Notes: generated from the sequence alone by a model not told the origin. A stretch of 14,349 nucleotides of DNA from JAJKJG01 sp036386395 (GCA_036386395.1 DASVVU010000287.1:1-14349); one strand, 5' to 3'; counted from the stretch's first letter, positions 6,928-13,562 are shown. Translations and numbers: made by a program.

Positions 6928-7230
6928 TCAAACCGCCTCGGCGGCGGCCGCGGAGGCGAGCGAGGCGTCGCCGATGCGGGTGCCGGGGGCGCGGGCGACG
7001 TGGGGTTTCCGGATGATCTCGGTGATCTCGACCGCGATGCGGGTGCCGGTCACCACCACCTGGCCGCGGGCGACGGGGTAGTCGTTCGCCAGGATCTCGA
7101 CCATATCGGTCTCGGTCGACTCGAGCTCGATCACGGCGCCGCGGCCCATGCGGAGCAGCATGTGGATCGGCATCCGGTTGCGCCCGAGCACCACCGTGAG
7201 GTCCACCGTCATGTCGTCGAGCGTCGACAC
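6928..7230 (-). CDS. Small FliN/SpoA-domain protein (flagellar motor switch FliN-like)
   Basis: This 100-aa protein is almost entirely one SpoA (FliN/YscQ C-terminal) domain at residues 8-76. 'VDLTVVLGRNRMPIHMLLRM' is followed by 'GRGAVIELESTETDMVEILA' and 'NDYPVARGQVVVTGTRIAVE' ahead of 'ITEII', matching the strand order and spacing of FliN ('V.LGR..M....LL....G....L......V.I..N....ARGEVVV....GVRI..I'). FliN forms the C-ring of the flagellar switch complex. This copy lacks the usual N-terminal extension, has an Ala-rich tail and sits outside any flagellar cluster, so it may be the motor FliN at a detached locus or a specialised paralogue. GTG 7230 has GGAG 5 nt upstream. It is divergent from lipB with only 55 nt between starts, so their promoters must overlap. 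An inverted repeat (6919-6924/6933-6938) overlaps the stop codon and may serve in termination. Confidence 0.85.
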   Translation of the reverse strand: MSTLDDMTVDLTVVLGRNRMPIHMLLRMGRGAVIELESTETDMVEILANDYPVARGQVVVTGTRIAVEITEIIRKPHVARAPGTRIGDASLASAAAAEAV

Positions 7231-7285
7231 CTGGGCTCCGTCCGCTTCGGCTATGATCTTACCTTGGGCCGGTTAGGGTGAACCC

Positions 7286-7990
7286 TTGGTAAACGTCCGC
7301 GACGAATTGGATGCGGCTTTCCTGGCGAAGGCCGGCGGGCCGCCCGTCGAGTGGGCGGTCGCCGACGCCCTCGTGCCTTACGGCGAGGCCGTGGCCGAGA
7401 TGGAGGCGCGGGTCGCGGCCATCGCCGAAGGGAGGGCGCCCGAGCGGGTCTGGCTCGTCGAGCACCCGCCCCTCTACACCGCCGGCACCTCGGCCAAGGA
7501 TGAGGACCTCGTCGAGCCGGAGCGCCTCCCCGTGTTCCGGTCGGGGCGGGGCGGGCAGTTCACCTACCACGGCCCTGGCCAGCGGGTCGCCTACGTGATG
7601 CTCGATCTCAACCGCCGCCGCCCGGACCTGCGCGCCTATGTGGCGGCGCTGGAGGCTTGGCTCATCGCGACCCTCCAAGAATTCAACGTCCGCGGCGAGC
7701 GCCGCGAGGACCGGGTCGGCGTCTGGGTGCGCCGGCCGGACAAGGGCGCGGCGGCCGAGGACAAGATCGCGGCGATCGGCATACGGGTGCGCCGTTGGGT
7801 GTCGTTCCACGGGGTCAGCCTCAACGTCGAGCCCGACCTCTCCCACTTCTCCGGCATCGTCCCCTGCGGCGTCCGCGACCAAGGCGTAACGAGCCTCGTC
7901 GACCTCGGGATTCCGGTCACAATGCCCGAGGTGGACGCGGTGATGCGGGGGACGTTCGAGCGGGTGTTCGGGGCGACAGTCGCGATCTGA
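7286..7990 (+). CDS. lipB: Octanoyl-[ACP]:protein N-octanoyltransferase LipB
   Basis: LipB transfers octanoate from acyl carrier protein to lipoyl-domain lysines of 2-oxoacid dehydrogenases and the glycine cleavage H protein, the first step of de novo lipoate attachment in the cytoplasm. The 234-aa product carries all family hallmarks: 'WLVEHPPLYTAGTSA' (56-70), 'GRGGQFTYHGPGQRVAYVML' (87-106), the catalytic lysine in 'DKIAAIGIRV' (Lys160), 'SFHGVSLNV' (173-181) and the nucleophile in 'GIVPCGV' (Cys194). It most likely starts at TTG 7286, with AGGG 7 nt upstream; no ATG lies nearby in frame, so this rare start codon may limit expression. It is divergent from the FliN-like gene. No lipA is adjacent. 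Confidence 0.96.
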   Translation: MVNVRDELDAAFLAKAGGPPVEWAVADALVPYGEAVAEMEARVAAIAEGRAPERVWLVEHPPLYTAGTSAKDEDLVEPERLPVFRSGRGGQFTYHGPGQRVAYVMLDLNRRRPDLRAYVAALEAWLIATLQEFNVRGERREDRVGVWVRRPDKGAAAEDKIAAIGIRVRRWVSFHGVSLNVEPDLSHFSGIVPCGVRDQGVTSLVDLGIPVTMPEVDAVMRGTFERVFGATVAI

Positions 7991-8028
7991 CCGGCCGTCG
8001 TTTCCCCTTTCCTCGCCTCTTCTTTGTC

Positions 8029-8133
8029 ATGGCCGGGCTTGGCCCGGCCATCCCGATCCGAAGGCGGATACTTCACGGGTCGGGGTCGCCGGGACAAGCC
8101 CGGCGACAGGGGAGGGGCAAGTTGCCCCCCTCC
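8029..8133. repeat. Extragenic palindromic repeat cluster (Rhizobiales-type)
   Basis: Between lipB and the carboxylase gene lie three hairpin units. The first has 10-bp perfect arms (8029-8038/8042-8051) around TTG. The second has 9-bp perfect arms (8085-8093/8099-8107) around a 5-nt loop. The third is an imperfect GGGAGGGG/CCCCCTCC-type pair (about 8111-8133). The two first units share the 'GCCGGG..aag..CCCGGC' core, one reading TGGCCGGGC and the other TCGCCGGG. This arrangement matches a repeat that I recall as dispersed widely in intergenic regions of Bradyrhizobium, Rhodopseudomonas and Methylobacterium genomes. It could terminate lipB transcription or stabilise mRNA ends. Confidence 0.72.
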
Positions 8134-8176
8134 GCCGCGCGCGATAACACCGAAAAGCTTGAGGGCAGGGGGCTTG

Positions 8177-9784
8177 ATGCCGGTCATCGGGACAGCGGTC
8201 GATCTCGGCTCGGAGGCTTCGCGGGCGAACCGCGACGCCTGGGCGGAGCTGAAGGCGGAGTTGGCCCAGCGCCGCGCGACGGTCGCCGAGGGCGGGCCGA
8301 AGCGGGCGCGGGAGCGGCATCTTGCGCGCGGCAAGCTCCTGCCGCGCGAGCGCGTCATGCGCCTCCTCGATCCGGGCTCGCCCTTCCTCGAGATCGGGGC
8401 CCTTGCCGCCTACGGCATGTACGAAGACGACATCCACGCGGCCGGGATGATTGCCGGCATCGGGCGCGTCGCCGGCCGCGAGGTCATGGTCGTGTGCAAC
8501 GACTCGACCATCAAGGGCGGCACCTACTACCCCATGACCGTCAAGAAGCACCTGCGCGCGCAAGAAATCGCGCGGGAGAACCGGCTGCCCTGCGTCTACC
8601 TCGTCGATTCCGGCGGAGCGAACCTGCCGCACCAGACCGAGGTCTTCCCGGACCGCGACCACTTCGGCCGCATCTTCTACAACCAGGCGACCCTCTCGTC
8701 GCTCGGCATCCCGCAGATCGCCTGCGTCATGGGCTCGTGCACGGCGGGCGGCGCCTACGTGCCGGCGATGTCGGACGAGACCGTGATCGTGCGGAAGCAG
8801 GGCACGATCTTTTTGGGCGGCCCGCCCCTCGTGAAGGCCGCGACCGGCGAGGTGGTGACGGCCGAGGACTTAGGGGGCGCCGACGTGCACGCCCGCCTCT
8901 CCGGCGTCGCCGACCACTACGCGACGGACGACGGCCACGCGCTCGCGATCGTGCGCCGCATCGTCGGCACCCTCAACACTCGCAAGGACGTCGACATCGA
9001 CTTGGCCGCGCCCGCCGAGCCGCGCCACCCGGTGGACGACCTCGACGCCATCGTGCCGACGGACTTGAAGAAACAGTACGACATCCGCGAGGTGATCGCC
9101 CGCCTCGTCGACGGCTCCGAGCTCGACGAGTTCAAGCGCCTCTACGGCACGACCCTCGTGACGGGCTTCGCCCGCATCCATGGCATCCCCGTCGGCATCC
9201 TCGGCAACAACGGCATCCTCTACTCCGAGAGCGCCCTGAAGGGCGCGCACTTCATCGAGCTCTGCTGCCAGCGCCGGGTGCCGCTCCTGTTCCTGCAGAA
9301 CATCACCGGCTTCATGGTCGGGCGCGACTACGAGGCCCGCGGCATCGCGAAGGACGGGGCGAAGCTCGTCACCGCCGTCGCCTGCGCCCGCGTCCCCAAG
9401 GTGACGGTGATCGTCGGCGGCTCCTTCGGCGCCGGCAACTACGGCATGTGCGGCCGCGCCTACGGCCCGCGCTTCCTGTTCACGTGGCCGAACGCGAAGA
9501 TCTCGGTGATGGGCGCCGAGCAGGCTGCGAGCGTGCTGGCGACGGTGCGGCGCGACAACATCGAGGGCGAGGGGCGGACTTGGGGCGCGCATGAGGAGGA
9601 GGCGTTCAAGGCGCCGATCCGCAACAAAATCGAGGCGGAGGGGAGCCCCTACTACGCGACGGCGTGCCTGTGGGACGACGGGATCATCCTGCCGAGCGAG
9701 ACCCGCCGGGTGCTCGCGCTGGCGTTCTCCGCGACTTTGAATGCGCCGGTGGAGGAGACGCGGTTCGGGGTGTTTAGGATGTGA
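8177..9784 (+). CDS. mccB: Methylcrotonoyl-CoA carboxylase beta (carboxyltransferase) subunit
   Basis: This is the carboxyltransferase half of the biotin enzyme that carboxylates 3-methylcrotonyl-CoA to 3-methylglutaconyl-CoA in leucine and isovalerate breakdown. The 535-aa product is full length for the family. Features include 'VVCNDSTIKGGTYYPMTVKK' (105-124), 'LVDSGGANLPHQTEVFPDRD' (142-161), 'FGRIFYNQA' (163-171), 'GSCTAGGAYVPAMSDETVIV' (186-205) and 'LFLQNITGFMVG' (371-382), and 'GGSFGAGNYGMCGRAYGPRF' (414-433). The 'HQTEVFPD' and 'QNITGFMVG' blocks favour methylcrotonoyl- over propionyl-CoA carboxylase. ATG 8177 was chosen because a G-rich Shine-Dalgarno is 4-5 nt upstream; the longer frame back to 8024 crosses the palindromic repeats. 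The biotin-carboxylase alpha subunit is not adjacent: a terminator follows 13 nt after the stop. Confidence 0.95.
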   Translation: MPVIGTAVDLGSEASRANRDAWAELKAELAQRRATVAEGGPKRARERHLARGKLLPRERVMRLLDPGSPFLEIGALAAYGMYEDDIHAAGMIAGIGRVAGREVMVVCNDSTIKGGTYYPMTVKKHLRAQEIARENRLPCVYLVDSGGANLPHQTEVFPDRDHFGRIFYNQATLSSLGIPQIACVMGSCTAGGAYVPAMSDETVIVRKQGTIFLGGPPLVKAATGEVVTAEDLGGADVHARLSGVADHYATDDGHALAIVRRIVGTLNTRKDVDIDLAAPAEPRHPVDDLDAIVPTDLKKQYDIREVIARLVDGSELDEFKRLYGTTLVTGFARIHGIPVGILGNNGILYSESALKGAHFIELCCQRRVPLLFLQNITGFMVGRDYEARGIAKDGAKLVTAVACARVPKVTVIVGGSFGAGNYGMCGRAYGPRFLFTWPNAKISVMGAEQAASVLATVRRDNIEGEGRTWGAHEEEAFKAPIRNKIEAEGSPYYATACLWDDGIILPSETRRVLALAFSATLNAPVEETRFGVFRM

Positions 9785-9797
9785 AATCGACGGATCG

Positions 9798-9820
9798 AAG
9801 GAGCTAGACTAAGGCTCCTT
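9798..9820 (+). terminator. Intrinsic terminator after mccB
   Basis: AAGGAGC (9798-9804) pairs perfectly with GCTCCTT (9814-9820) around a 9-nt loop, and the 3' arm runs into TTTT (9819-9822). It lies 13 nt beyond the mccB stop codon, indicating that mccB ends its transcript here. Confidence 0.7.
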
Positions 9821-9911
9821 TTACCCTTGTCGGCTGAGTCTCTATACGGGGTAAAGGACGCCGAGAATCGGATTGTAACACGCGGGATGAAATTCGCAGG
9901 CTGCTTTGGCC

Positions 9912-10589
9912 CTACTGTTGCCTCACTGGGCGAGGAGTTGAAACTGCACCGACGCCCGGAAGCGGCCCTGAAGGCCGAGCCGCAACGTATGATATAGGTT
10001 GTGGAGGTATCCACCCGAATGCGTGCTTGGGACGCGTTATCTGATAGCTCGTTTTAATGAAATTCTTTCTCTGCAATTCCTGACTGCGGTCTTCATCAAG
10101 CGGAAAGGCTGTTGGCATGCCCGCTACAACATCAACGAATAATGTATCATTGACGTCAATACCAAAGCTTTCAATTACTCTAATTTCAAAAGGTTTTATA
10201 CTTTGAAATTGTGTGTTTATTGAGTTTATTGTGGCTTCAGTTCTTTTGATAATTATTTCGAATTCTCTAATGGGTTTAACATCGAGGCGAAGTTCCTTTA
10301 TATCGTTCAAACGAATTTCTCTAATTTCTTCTGAAACCTTTCGAATATCATTAGCGGCTGCTTCTATTCTCCCCAAAGCTATTCCCAAATCTCTCACAAC
10401 ACTATCTACGCGTGTTGTGGCATTGTAAAGGCTATTTACCGCGCTATCTACCTTATTCCAAAAGACTAAGGTGATAACGGCCGTAACAAGGATCAATGTT
10501 GGAATGGGATGAGCATCTATTGGATCAAATATGCGCTTCCATACGGAACGTGGTGGCGCGGAAGTAGGTTCGGCCTCCGACTCCGGCAT
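9912..10589 (-). CDS. Unrecognised membrane-anchored coiled-coil protein of low GC content
   Basis: This 225-aa protein matches no family I recognise. It has a short Pro/Glu-rich N-terminus, one membrane helix at about residues 29-45 ('IPTLILVTAVITLVFW'), then a long charged helical region (about 55-125) with heptad-like spacing and many I/E/R/N residues, predicted coiled coil. A mixed domain (135-190) follows, and a Pro-rich tail ending in 'PRPVRQQ'. The likely topology is N-terminus in and coiled coil outside, but orientation is not certain. ATG 10589 is chosen over the adjoining GTG 10592 because AAGG lies 7 nt upstream. Most of the gene is visibly AT-rich, with A/T-ending codons unlike its neighbours; only the last 25 or so codons return to host-like composition. 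This strongly suggests horizontal acquisition. Confidence 0.7.
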   Translation of the reverse strand: MPESEAEPTSAPPRSVWKRIFDPIDAHPIPTLILVTAVITLVFWNKVDSAVNSLYNATTRVDSVVRDLGIALGRIEAAANDIRKVSEEIREIRLNDIKELRLDVKPIREFEIIIKRTEATINSINTQFQSIKPFEIRVIESFGIDVNDTLFVDVVAGMPTAFPLDEDRSQELQRKNFIKTSYQITRPKHAFGWIPPQPISYVAARPSGPLPGVGAVSTPRPVRQQ

Positions 10590-10624
10590 CACGCCACCTT
10601 TTGATCCAGCTCAGAGACTATGAT

Positions 10625-10660
10625 AAAAGTCGCGCCACAGTTGTCAATGGTGCGACTTTT
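10625..10660 (-). terminator. Strong bidirectional-looking hairpin terminator
   Basis: A 13-bp stem (10625-10637 with 10648-10660; one G-T pair) encloses a 10-nt loop. It is flanked by AAAA on one side and TTTTTT (10657-10662) on the other. On the minus strand it lies about 40 nt after the stop of the decayed reading frame at 10701-10850, where a natural gene terminator would be. It lies only 35 nt before the coiled-coil gene start, leaving little room for a separate promoter there. Confidence 0.75.
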
Positions 10661-10700
10661 TTCAGCCGATTCACTCTAAACTGAGATAGCTGCTCCTACG

Positions 10701-11037
10701 TTAACTCCCCAATTCGCGTTTCAAAGTGCGGCAGAATGGCGCACCACCCTGACGCTCCTGCCACTCGCGCAGCAGAGTAGGGCGCCTACCAAGGACCTGC
10801 CGCGGCCGTGGTCGTCTAATATCAACGAGACTCTTCTGGATAAACTCTGCCTACCAAGCCTGGATGGTTGTGGCCGACAAGATTTTCGCCCAACCCTTGG
10901 CGGCGGTTCATGTCCGCGCAGATCTCGAGCGCGGTCGATTCGCCAAGTGCCGAGGCTAAGCGCTCAATGTGTTCTACATCTCGAACTGCGTTGCTGAGGA
11001 GGAGCCGACCCGCGAAGCGCGGCGTGTTTCGACGCAT
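10701..11037 (-). pseudogene. Probable decayed gene (frame change plus in-frame TAG)
   Basis: Two overlapping minus-strand reading frames look protein-like but neither is an intact gene. From ATG 11037 one frame runs to a TGA at 10822-10824 and includes 'VRDVEHIERLASALGESTAL' and 'EICADMNRRQGLGENL'. A second frame, open from about 10907 to TAA 10701-10703 apart from one TAG (10851-10853), encodes 'GWAKILSATTIQAW', then the stop, then 'AEFIQKSLVDIRRPRPRQVL', 'GRRPTLLREWQERQGGAPFC' and 'RTLKRELGS'. A frame shift near 10890-10910 would join them into one product, with the TAG as a second lesion. The hairpin terminator 40 nt beyond supports a real former gene. I cannot name the family; the helical part is faintly phasin-like, which is weak. 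A small real ORF at 10822-11037 is the alternative. Confidence 0.45.
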
Positions 11038-11047
11038 GGAAGGGGGT

Positions 11048-11070
11048 AGCCGCAAGCAAGCCTTGCGGCT
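11048..11070. repeat. Perfect inverted repeat upstream of the cyclase gene
   Basis: AGCCGCAAG (11048-11056) and CTTGCGGCT (11062-11070) form a perfect 9-bp stem with a 5-nt loop, 69 nt before the cyclase start and immediately before the decayed gene on the other strand. There is no T-run, so it is more likely a regulatory stem or operator than a terminator. Otherwise the 11071-11138 segment shows only the GGGGAGG ribosome-binding site. Confidence 0.4.
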
Positions 11071-11138
11071 GGCCTCCGGCCGCGACATTCTGTCCTCACC
11101 CGGCCGCCAGTGCCGGGACACGCCTGGGGAGGCTATCC

Positions 11139-12095
11139 ATGAAAATCCTTGCCGCCGCGCTCGGCGCGCCGCTCCTGTTCTGCGCCACCGCCGCCCTCGC
11201 TCAAGCGCCGACCTGGTCGCCGCCGCCGGAGAGCCAGCGCTGTCCGTCGAAGTGGGGGGCGGGCGACGAGCGCGGGTCGATGAACCTGCAGAAGCCCGCC
11301 GCCGTGCTCAACGCTGCGAAGCTCATCAAGACGGGCGAGGTGATCGAGCTCGGGCACGTCCTCGGCGACAAGATGCCGTTCTTCGGCACGCGGCGCTTCG
11401 ACGTGCACATCAAGCGCACCTTCATGAACCAGCCCTCGAACCGGCGCGGCTCGAACGAGGAGCTCGTCGTCTCCGAGATCGGCCAGGTCGGCACCCAGTT
11501 CGATGCCTTCCCGCACCAGACCCACGAGAACTCGTGGTACAACTGCTTCAAGGTCGACGAGAACGCGACCCGCACCGGCTTCCTCAAGCTCGGCGTGCAT
11601 GCCGTCGGCGCGGTCTTCACCCGCGGCGTCATGATCGACGTCGCGGCGCTGAAAGGGGTCGAGACCCTGCCCGACACCTACGAGATCACGGTCCAGGACC
11701 TCGAGGACGCGCTGAAGAAGCAGAACACCACGATCCAGGCCGGCGACGCCATCCTCGTCAACACCGGCTGGCACAAGCTCTGGGCGAAGGACAACGCCCG
11801 CTACGTCAAGTCGTGCCCCGGCATCGGCATCAAGGCCGCCGAGTGGCTCATCGCCAAGGACCCGATTCTTTTGGGCTCCGACAACTGGCCGGTGGAGGTG
11901 AGCCCGAACCCCGACCCGCAGCTGTCGCTGCCGGTGCATCAGGTCGCGCTCGTCGTCCACGGCATGCACCTCCTCGAGAACCTGAATCTCGCGGAGCTTG
12001 CCCAGAAGCAGGTCTACGAGTTCGCCTTCATGATGCAGCCGCTCAAGATCCAGGGCGGCACGGGCTCGACCGTCGCGCCGATCGCGGTGCGGTAG
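11139..12095 (+). CDS. Secreted cyclase-family (PF04199) hydrolase
   Basis: This 318-aa protein has a clear signal peptide: 'MKILAAALGAPLLFC' followed by 'ATAALAQAP', with cleavage expected after ALA (residue 21). The mature part shows the putative-cyclase / kynurenine-formamidase-like fold: 'WGAGDERGSMN' (39-49), 'ELGHVLGDKMPFFG' (70-83), 'GQVGTQFDAFPHQ' (115-127), 'AGDAILVNTGWHKLW' (201-215) and 'HGMHLLENLNL' (274-284, with the conserved glutamate). Classical members carry HxGTHxDxPxH for metal binding; here the position is GTQFD, replacing the histidine by Gln as in a known secreted subgroup. It is therefore a probable periplasmic metal-dependent hydrolase of unknown substrate. GGGGAGG lies just upstream of ATG 11139. 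It is convergent with the TadG-like gene and has no operon partner. Confidence 0.87.
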   Translation: MKILAAALGAPLLFCATAALAQAPTWSPPPESQRCPSKWGAGDERGSMNLQKPAAVLNAAKLIKTGEVIELGHVLGDKMPFFGTRRFDVHIKRTFMNQPSNRRGSNEELVVSEIGQVGTQFDAFPHQTHENSWYNCFKVDENATRTGFLKLGVHAVGAVFTRGVMIDVAALKGVETLPDTYEITVQDLEDALKKQNTTIQAGDAILVNTGWHKLWAKDNARYVKSCPGIGIKAAEWLIAKDPILLGSDNWPVEVSPNPDPQLSLPVHQVALVVHGMHLLENLNLAELAQKQVYEFAFMMQPLKIQGGTGSTVAPIAVR

Positions 12096-12104
12096 GAACG
12101 GGGC

Positions 12105-12120
12105 CGGCGCTTCGGCGCCG
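12105..12120. terminator. UUCG-loop hairpin between convergent genes
   Basis: A 6-bp GC stem (12105-12110/12115-12120) closed by a TTCG tetraloop lies between the stop codons of the cyclase gene (12095) and the TadG-like gene (12146). It has no T-run, so termination may be inefficient or Rho-assisted; it could act in either direction. Confidence 0.5.
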
Positions 12121-12145
12121 ACCTCCTCCCGCCATCCGGAGCGCG

Positions 12146-13444
12146 CTACCGCACGAGCCGCAGGTCGGCGAAGCCGCCCTTGCGGTCGCTGTTCTCGTCG
12201 GCCTTGACGATGAGGTCGGGGCTGCCGTGGAGGTCGAAGGAGTAGGCAACGGCCTTGTCGGTCGCGCCGTTGAGGGTGAGCGTCGGGCTGCCCTGCATCT
12301 TGAGGGTCTGGCCCGGCAACCACAGCGAGCCGGTGAGCGACACGTCGGGCGAGCCCTGGAGCGTCGAAGTCAGGCGCGGCGAGGCCGGCGTGTTCGACGA
12401 GATGGCGATGCCGGCGAGCGACCCTGTCAGCATGGCCGAGAGCTTGAGCTTCGGGCTGCCCTGGAGGTCGAGCGCCGCGTTGTTGCCCGACAGGAGGATC
12501 GAGACGGCGTCGCCCGTCAGGCTGGCGTTGCCCTGGAGCACCAGTGGCCCGTCCTGGATCTGGTAGAACCCGGGCAGGAGGACGACGTCGGCCGACTGCA
12601 CCGAGAGGCCGCCGCAGTACACGCCGGGGCTCAAGGTGACGGTTCCCTTGGACGAGGCGCCGACCGCGACGTTCGTGTAGTCGCAGGCGCCCGTGTAAGT
12701 GCTGACCGCGGACGCCACCTTTCCCCCGGTCTTGGCCAGGGCGCCGCCGTCGTGGCAGCTCATGGTCTGGTTCTTGCCGCATCTCACCTCGCGGCTTTCG
12801 TAGGGGTCGGACACCGGCGCGCAGTTGCCCTTCGCCGGCGGCGTGCTCGAGGCCTTGCCCGTGCCGCCGACGCCGCAGACGCTCCGGGCCACGATCTTCG
12901 CCGCCCCTTGCGTGGTGATCGAGTTCGGCCCGGGCGCGTCCGACCAGACGCTGCACCGCGTCGCGTTGATCTTCGCGGAGCCGACGAGGGAGATGCCGGC
13001 GTCCTCGGTCTGGCCGAGCGCGACGATGCAGGGCGCGGCAGGCGCGCTGTAGGTCGCCTCCGCCTCGACGGAGAGCGCGCCGGAGCGGGTCCCGAGGATC
13101 CCGCCGAACCTGAAGGCGTGCTCGGAGGCGAGGCTGACCTTGACGGTGTTCTCGGCCGCCGAGGGCGTGACGGTCCGCTGCGCGCCGGCGGCGCTCTCGC
13201 TCAGCATGCGGTTCGCGACGCTGAGGGCCTCGCTCTCCCGCTGCCCGGGCGTCGCCGCGGTGCTCATGGCGAGCGCCTTCGTGGCGGCGAGCGCGGCGTC
13301 GTCGGCGCTCTTCTGCAGCTCGGTGCGCCTGCGCGTCAGGTCCGAGTAGTCGAGCGCCGCGCCCCCGGCCGCAAGGAGGACCGGCAAGGCGAGCCCGAAG
13401 AGGAGGAGGACGTTCCCGCTGTGGTCGGTCCGGAAGTCGCGCAT
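12146..13444 (-). CDS. TadG-like pseudopilin-associated protein with QGSP repeats
   Basis: This 432-aa protein begins 'MRDFRTDHSGNVLLLFGLAL' and 'PVLLAAGGAALDYSD', the Tad_N/TadE-G signature: a short positively charged start, 'D.SGN' and one membrane helix (about 11-31). Then 'RTELQKSADDAALAATKALA' (40-59) follows, as in TadG proteins. The rest is exported. It contains cysteines at 139, 164, 190, 208, 222, 230, 254 and 277, and a C-terminal region (303-413) in which a QGSP/QGNA/HGSP motif recurs (about 303, 327, 362, 383, 405), suggesting a small beta-solenoid. No von Willebrand factor domain is seen, although some TadG proteins carry one. No other tad/flp genes are nearby, so it is an orphan. 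ATG 13444 is preferred (AAAGGG 8 nt upstream, normal Tad start); GTG 13471 is in frame but adds an atypical extension. Confidence 0.82.
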   Translation of the reverse strand: MRDFRTDHSGNVLLLFGLALPVLLAAGGAALDYSDLTRRRTELQKSADDAALAATKALAMSTAATPGQRESEALSVANRMLSESAAGAQRTVTPSAAENTVKVSLASEHAFRFGGILGTRSGALSVEAEATYSAPAAPCIVALGQTEDAGISLVGSAKINATRCSVWSDAPGPNSITTQGAAKIVARSVCGVGGTGKASSTPPAKGNCAPVSDPYESREVRCGKNQTMSCHDGGALAKTGGKVASAVSTYTGACDYTNVAVGASSKGTVTLSPGVYCGGLSVQSADVVLLPGFYQIQDGPLVLQGNASLTGDAVSILLSGNNAALDLQGSPKLKLSAMLTGSLAGIAISSNTPASPRLTSTLQGSPDVSLTGSLWLPGQTLKMQGSPTLTLNGATDKAVAYSFDLHGSPDLIVKADENSDRKGGFADLRLVR

Positions 13445-13540
13445 CGCTCTGCCCTTTGAACGATGCCGCACCGTAACGGGAAGATTCTAATCAAACGTTT
13501 TGTCGATTCTCGGAAATCCGTTGATCTTCGGGCAACGGGC

Positions 13541-13562
13541 GGCAGGGCGGGCCCGCCTTGCC
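13541..13562. repeat. 22-bp near-perfect palindrome between tadG-like and csp genes
   Basis: The two 11-bp halves GGCAGGGCGGG and CCCGCCTTGCC are inverted copies with one G-T wobble and no loop. It lies in the 294-nt divergent region upstream of both the TadG-like gene and csp. It may be an operator or a leader structure. A very weak TTGCCA/ATATAG pair with 18-nt spacing at 13558-13587 could be a csp promoter, but I do not list it as a feature. Confidence 0.45.

Noticed and set aside
8024..8176. N-terminal extension of mccB
   Set aside because: The frame is open but crosses the palindromic repeats; ATG 8177 gives the normal 535-aa length with a ribosome-binding site.
7657..9594. 645-codon open frame on the plus strand
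   Set aside because: Wrong-frame shadow of lipB and mccB; no family features.
8177..9784. Propionyl-CoA carboxylase beta subunit
   Set aside because: The HQTEVFPD and QNITGFMVG blocks match methylcrotonoyl-CoA carboxylase better.
12301..12560. Possible CRISPR or tandem DNA repeat (recurring GGGCTGCCCTGGAG-like strings)
   Set aside because: Spacing is irregular and the repeats are explained by the QGSP coding motif of the TadG-like protein.
11133..12956. 607-codon open frame on the minus strand
   Set aside because: Antisense to the cyclase gene and wrong frame of the TadG-like gene.
10868..13459. 863-codon open frame on the plus strand
   Set aside because: It is antisense to the TadG-like gene and a wrong-frame shadow of the cyclase gene; composition is Arg/Ala/Gly-rich low-complexity typical of shadows in GC-rich DNA.
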